Translations under genes and position numbers: made by a program | Part shown: one piece after another, positions 32,045 through 33,882 of the stretch | Position numbering within the stretch: position 1 is the first letter of the stretch | Layout: the number at the start of each line of letters is the position of its first letter | The notes under the pieces: generated by a model | Told to the model about the DNA's origin: nothing | Database searches by the model: none | The model's input: the letters and a program-made list of their open reading frames with translations, nothing else | Assembly (NCBI GenBank): GCA_030041455.1 | Contig: JASHNV010000196.1 | Coordinates: forward strand, 1 to 33,882 | Length of the DNA: 33,882 bases | Direction of reading: 5' to 3' | Origin: Spirochaetia bacterium | GTDB taxonomy: Bacteria > Spirochaetota > Spirochaetia > DAHUYW01

Positions 32045-33121
32045 GTGAGAGGCTTGTTCCTGCTGCTGTGCGCGCTCGCGTTTCCGGTCGCGGTGCCCGC
32101 TCAAGGTACGTCGAATCCCGGGAATCACGAGCTGAAATCGTTGAATCTCTCGGATACCCAAATCGCTCAGGTGCTGAACCTGCAGGAGATCGCCCGAACG
32201 AAGGCGCTTCAAACGCGCGCCCACCTTCGCGTCCTGAGAGCCGAGATCGCGGAGAATCTCCTCGCCGATCCGGTCGACTTGAATGCCGTCGATGCTCTCG
32301 TCGACCAGGCGGCCCAATCGGCGGCCGAGCTCCGCAAGGCCCGCGTCACGACGATGATCGAGCTCAGGCGAGTCATGGGCGACGACGCCTACGAGAGCTA
32401 CGTCGCTTTCTCGTATCGTCGCCTCCGTCCCGAGCTCGGGTGGCTCCGCGTGCTCGGGCCGTCTCACGTCGGCGGCCGGGCGGAAATGGTCGAGTCTCAA
32501 GGCCCGCAGGAGTCGGTTTACGCCAATGATTTCAGCCGGACGGGGCCGATGCTCCCCTCCCACGGACAGTGGCGCGCCTTGAACGGAAGGCTCTACCAGG
32601 AGGACACCGCGAACCACATGGCGAAGATCAACTTCGCGGTTCGGCAGTCGGGGATCATGCAGTACACGTTCAACGTTCGCTTCGAGCGGGGCCTGACCGG
32701 CGGCAAGGGTGGAGGCTTTGGGATTCAAGTATTCATCGACAAGGCTTTCGACGGGCGATCATGGGGAGACGGCACATCGTACCTTCTCTGGCTGAACTAC
32801 GATCTTCATGCGAGCTACGGTCCGGCGGGCTTTCGCGCCGAGCTGTACCGGAGCACCTCCCGGAGCAGGATGGTGATCACGCGATGGAGCCCGCCGCTCG
32901 ATACCTCGTGGCTGAGCGAGGGGAATATCTCGGAGGTCTTTCCGGTCAAGATTCAGGTGAACGGCGACTCAGGCGACGTGACGGTCTGGGACCCGACCCA
33001 TTCCGGCAAGGCCTACACGTTCAATCTCGGCGCCACGCCTCGGAGCGGCAACTACGTCGCCCTGCGGACCAACCGGCTCTCGGTGAGCTTCGGCGACCTC
33101 CGCGTGACGAGGATCCGGTAG
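32045..33121 (+). CDS. Secreted protein: CpxP/Spy-like domain fused to a concanavalin-like domain
   Basis: A 358-residue exported protein not recognisable as a named gene. VRGLFLLLCALAFPVAVPAQ is a signal peptide with cleavage likely after AQ. Residues about 32-130 are all-helical (LNLSDTQIAQVLNLQEIARTK and so on, ending RVTTMIELRRVMGDDAYESY) and resemble the LTxxQ/CpxP/Spy periplasmic helical hairpin. Residues about 155-358 are beta-rich (FNVRFERGLTGGKGGGFGIQVFIDK ... LRTNRLSVSFGDLRVTRI), like LamG/DUF1080-type lectin-fold domains. The GTG start at 32045 follows GAGGGGGTGG. It is divergent from aroA. Domain calls are from pattern, not from a database search. Confidence 0.7.
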   Translation: MRGLFLLLCALAFPVAVPAQGTSNPGNHELKSLNLSDTQIAQVLNLQEIARTKALQTRAHLRVLRAEIAENLLADPVDLNAVDALVDQAAQSAAELRKARVTTMIELRRVMGDDAYESYVAFSYRRLRPELGWLRVLGPSHVGGRAEMVESQGPQESVYANDFSRTGPMLPSHGQWRALNGRLYQEDTANHMAKINFAVRQSGIMQYTFNVRFERGLTGGKGGGFGIQVFIDKAFDGRSWGDGTSYLLWLNYDLHASYGPAGFRAELYRSTSRSRMVITRWSPPLDTSWLSEGNISEVFPVKIQVNGDSGDVTVWDPTHSGKAYTFNLGATPRSGNYVALRTNRLSVSFGDLRVTRIR

Positions 33122-33567
33122 GCGGGAATCGCGGCGAAGACCGCCCGTCAAAGCGACGTGCCGCAGGGCGCGACTGGCGTCGAGCTCGATCCCCCGCGGC
33201 TGCGCTTTCTCGCGCGCTCCCCGCTGTGCGGATCCGGAAGACGCGACCGTCGCGCCGCGATGAAGCGCGACGGCCGTTCCCTCGCGACCCGCTTTTCGCG
33301 AGAAGCGCGGTTATCCTTCAAGGGAACTCGTCATGGCGTCCGCTTTCAGGCGCACGATCGAGCGCGGCCCGCCATGCTTGCCGCGGTAGGGGGAGAGGCG
33401 CTCTCTCGACGCCGGCGCGTCGAGAGAGCGCCGTTCTTGCGAGATACTGCGAAGCGCGGCGGTCGCTCAGAGCGAATGTTCCTCGCGCCGCGGATGGGAT
33501 GCGCTCCCCGTCGGCCGCGACGCGTCCTTACGCGAGCTCAGGACCCCGGCAACCCCGCGCCATCACG
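33122..33567. other. Gene-free spacer with tandem hairpins between convergent genes
   Basis: No credible gene. Three inverted repeats stand in a row: CCGTCGCGC/GCGCGACGG (33247-33255 with 33265-33273), CTCGCGA/TCGCGAG (about 33282-33303), and a perfect 15-bp stem at 33397-33432. Since the flanking genes converge here, the structures probably end both transcripts. Confidence 0.45.
33397..33432 (+). terminator. Strong 15-bp hairpin, probable terminator
   Basis: Arms GGCGCTCTCTCGACG (33397-33411) and CGTCGAGAGAGCGCC (33418-33432) pair perfectly around a 6-base loop. A weak T-rich tract (GTTCTTG) follows on the plus strand. The stem is symmetric, so it may also act on the minus strand. Confidence 0.5.
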
Positions 33568-33720
33568 CTAGTAACCGCCGCCGTGCGCCGGAGGCGGCGG
33601 CGGGTTGTGGTTCACGACGACCACCTCTTTTCTCGGCCCTCGAGCGGGAACATAGGCGACGCACTCGACGAGGCTCAAGAACAGTAGCGCCGCCGCGGTC
33701 AAACCTGCGACTTTTCTCAT
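33568..33720 (-). CDS. Small lipoprotein, 50 residues
   Basis: A short gene with strong start signals: AAGGAG six bases before the ATG at 33720. The protein begins MRKVAGLTAAALLFLSLVEC, a lipoprotein signal peptide whose lipobox LVEC puts the lipidated cysteine at position 20. The mature part is only 31 residues: VAYVPARGPRKEVVVVNHN, then five prolines and AHGGGY. It is too short for an enzyme. It resembles small proline/glycine-ending surface lipoproteins of unknown role. A 21-codon frame directly upstream ends within its ribosome site, but I do not call it. Confidence 0.75.
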   Translation of the reverse strand: MRKVAGLTAAALLFLSLVECVAYVPARGPRKEVVVVNHNPPPPPAHGGGY

Positions 33721-33882
33721 ACTTTTCTCCTTATCCTCCGAGCTTCCGCGAAAGCCTTTCGACGGCCTTCGAAGAGCCTCTTCTTCCGATTCTCATGAGT
33801 CTTCAACCTCGATCTTTCGCTACCCGCGCCCGCGTTCCGCCGCGGGTAGCGGCGCCGCTGACGACCGGCTCGCGAGGCATCC

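Noticed and set aside
33727-33792. A 21-codon ORF (MRIGRRGSSKAVERLSRKLGG) just before the small lipoprotein
   Set aside because: It ends inside the lipoprotein ribosome site, which could mean coupling, but it has no ribosome site or promoter that I can support.

Overview
The window is a GC-rich stretch of a bacterial chromosome. It is densely coded on both strands, and I found no tRNA, rRNA, CRISPR array, insertion sequence or phage gene. The organism is a diderm: it has two lipoproteins with lipoboxes, a periplasmic CpxP/Spy-like protein, and a sensor phosphatase whose sensing domain faces the periplasm. The mix of genes (an all-in-one membrane chemoreceptor, a SiaABC-type module, a 7TM/PAS sensor, a FecR-type lipoprotein, a distinctive PLP aminotransferase) looks most like a high-GC Spirochaetota member to me. 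That is an impression, not proof. Several promoters of the form TTGACN-N17-TANNNT end 6-7 bases before an ATG, so leaderless transcription seems common here. Other genes carry ordinary GGAGG ribosome sites.

Layout. 1-6.7 kb: the 5' two thirds of leuS (-), a metal aminopeptidase (+), a CNNM/CBS (CorC-type) membrane protein (-), a DUF998 membrane protein (+), and a PLP aminotransferase (-) preceded by a probable transcription attenuator with an alanine-rich leader peptide. 6.7-7.45 kb has no convincing gene. 7.45-12.24 kb: one minus-strand operon siaA-siaB-siaC-siaD followed by an adenosine/adenine deaminase-like gene. 12.5-17.8 kb: DinB-like, isoprenylcysteine-methyltransferase-like, FUSC-like, and a methyl-accepting chemotaxis protein. 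17.9-20.9 kb: an operon of HD-domain protein, DUF3052 protein and FAD dehydrogenase (-). 20.9-22.4 kb: a metallo-beta-lactamase-fold hydrolase and a divergent PadR regulator with two matching operators between them. 22.4-23.1 kb is gene-poor. 23.1-26.2 kb: a 7TM-PAS-Cys4 sensor and a FecR-like lipoprotein. 26.2-28.0 kb: htpG (+). 28.0-31.7 kb: an operon aroA-ltaE-DUF402-glycerophosphodiesterase (-). 32.0-33.9 kb: a secreted CpxP-like/lectin-fold fusion (+), a strong 15-bp hairpin, and a 50-residue lipoprotein (-).

How genes work together. The SiaA-D set should control cyclic di-GMP synthesis by a phosphatase/kinase/phosphoprotein switch. PadR probably represses both itself and the hydrolase. 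The aminotransferase may be switched on when charged tRNA-Ala falls. The most novel-looking items are the leaderless alanine attenuator, the siaABCD-deaminase operon, the shared CTAG stop-codon pairs, the short upstream ORF overlapping the TTG start of aroA, and the CpxP-like/lectin fusion.
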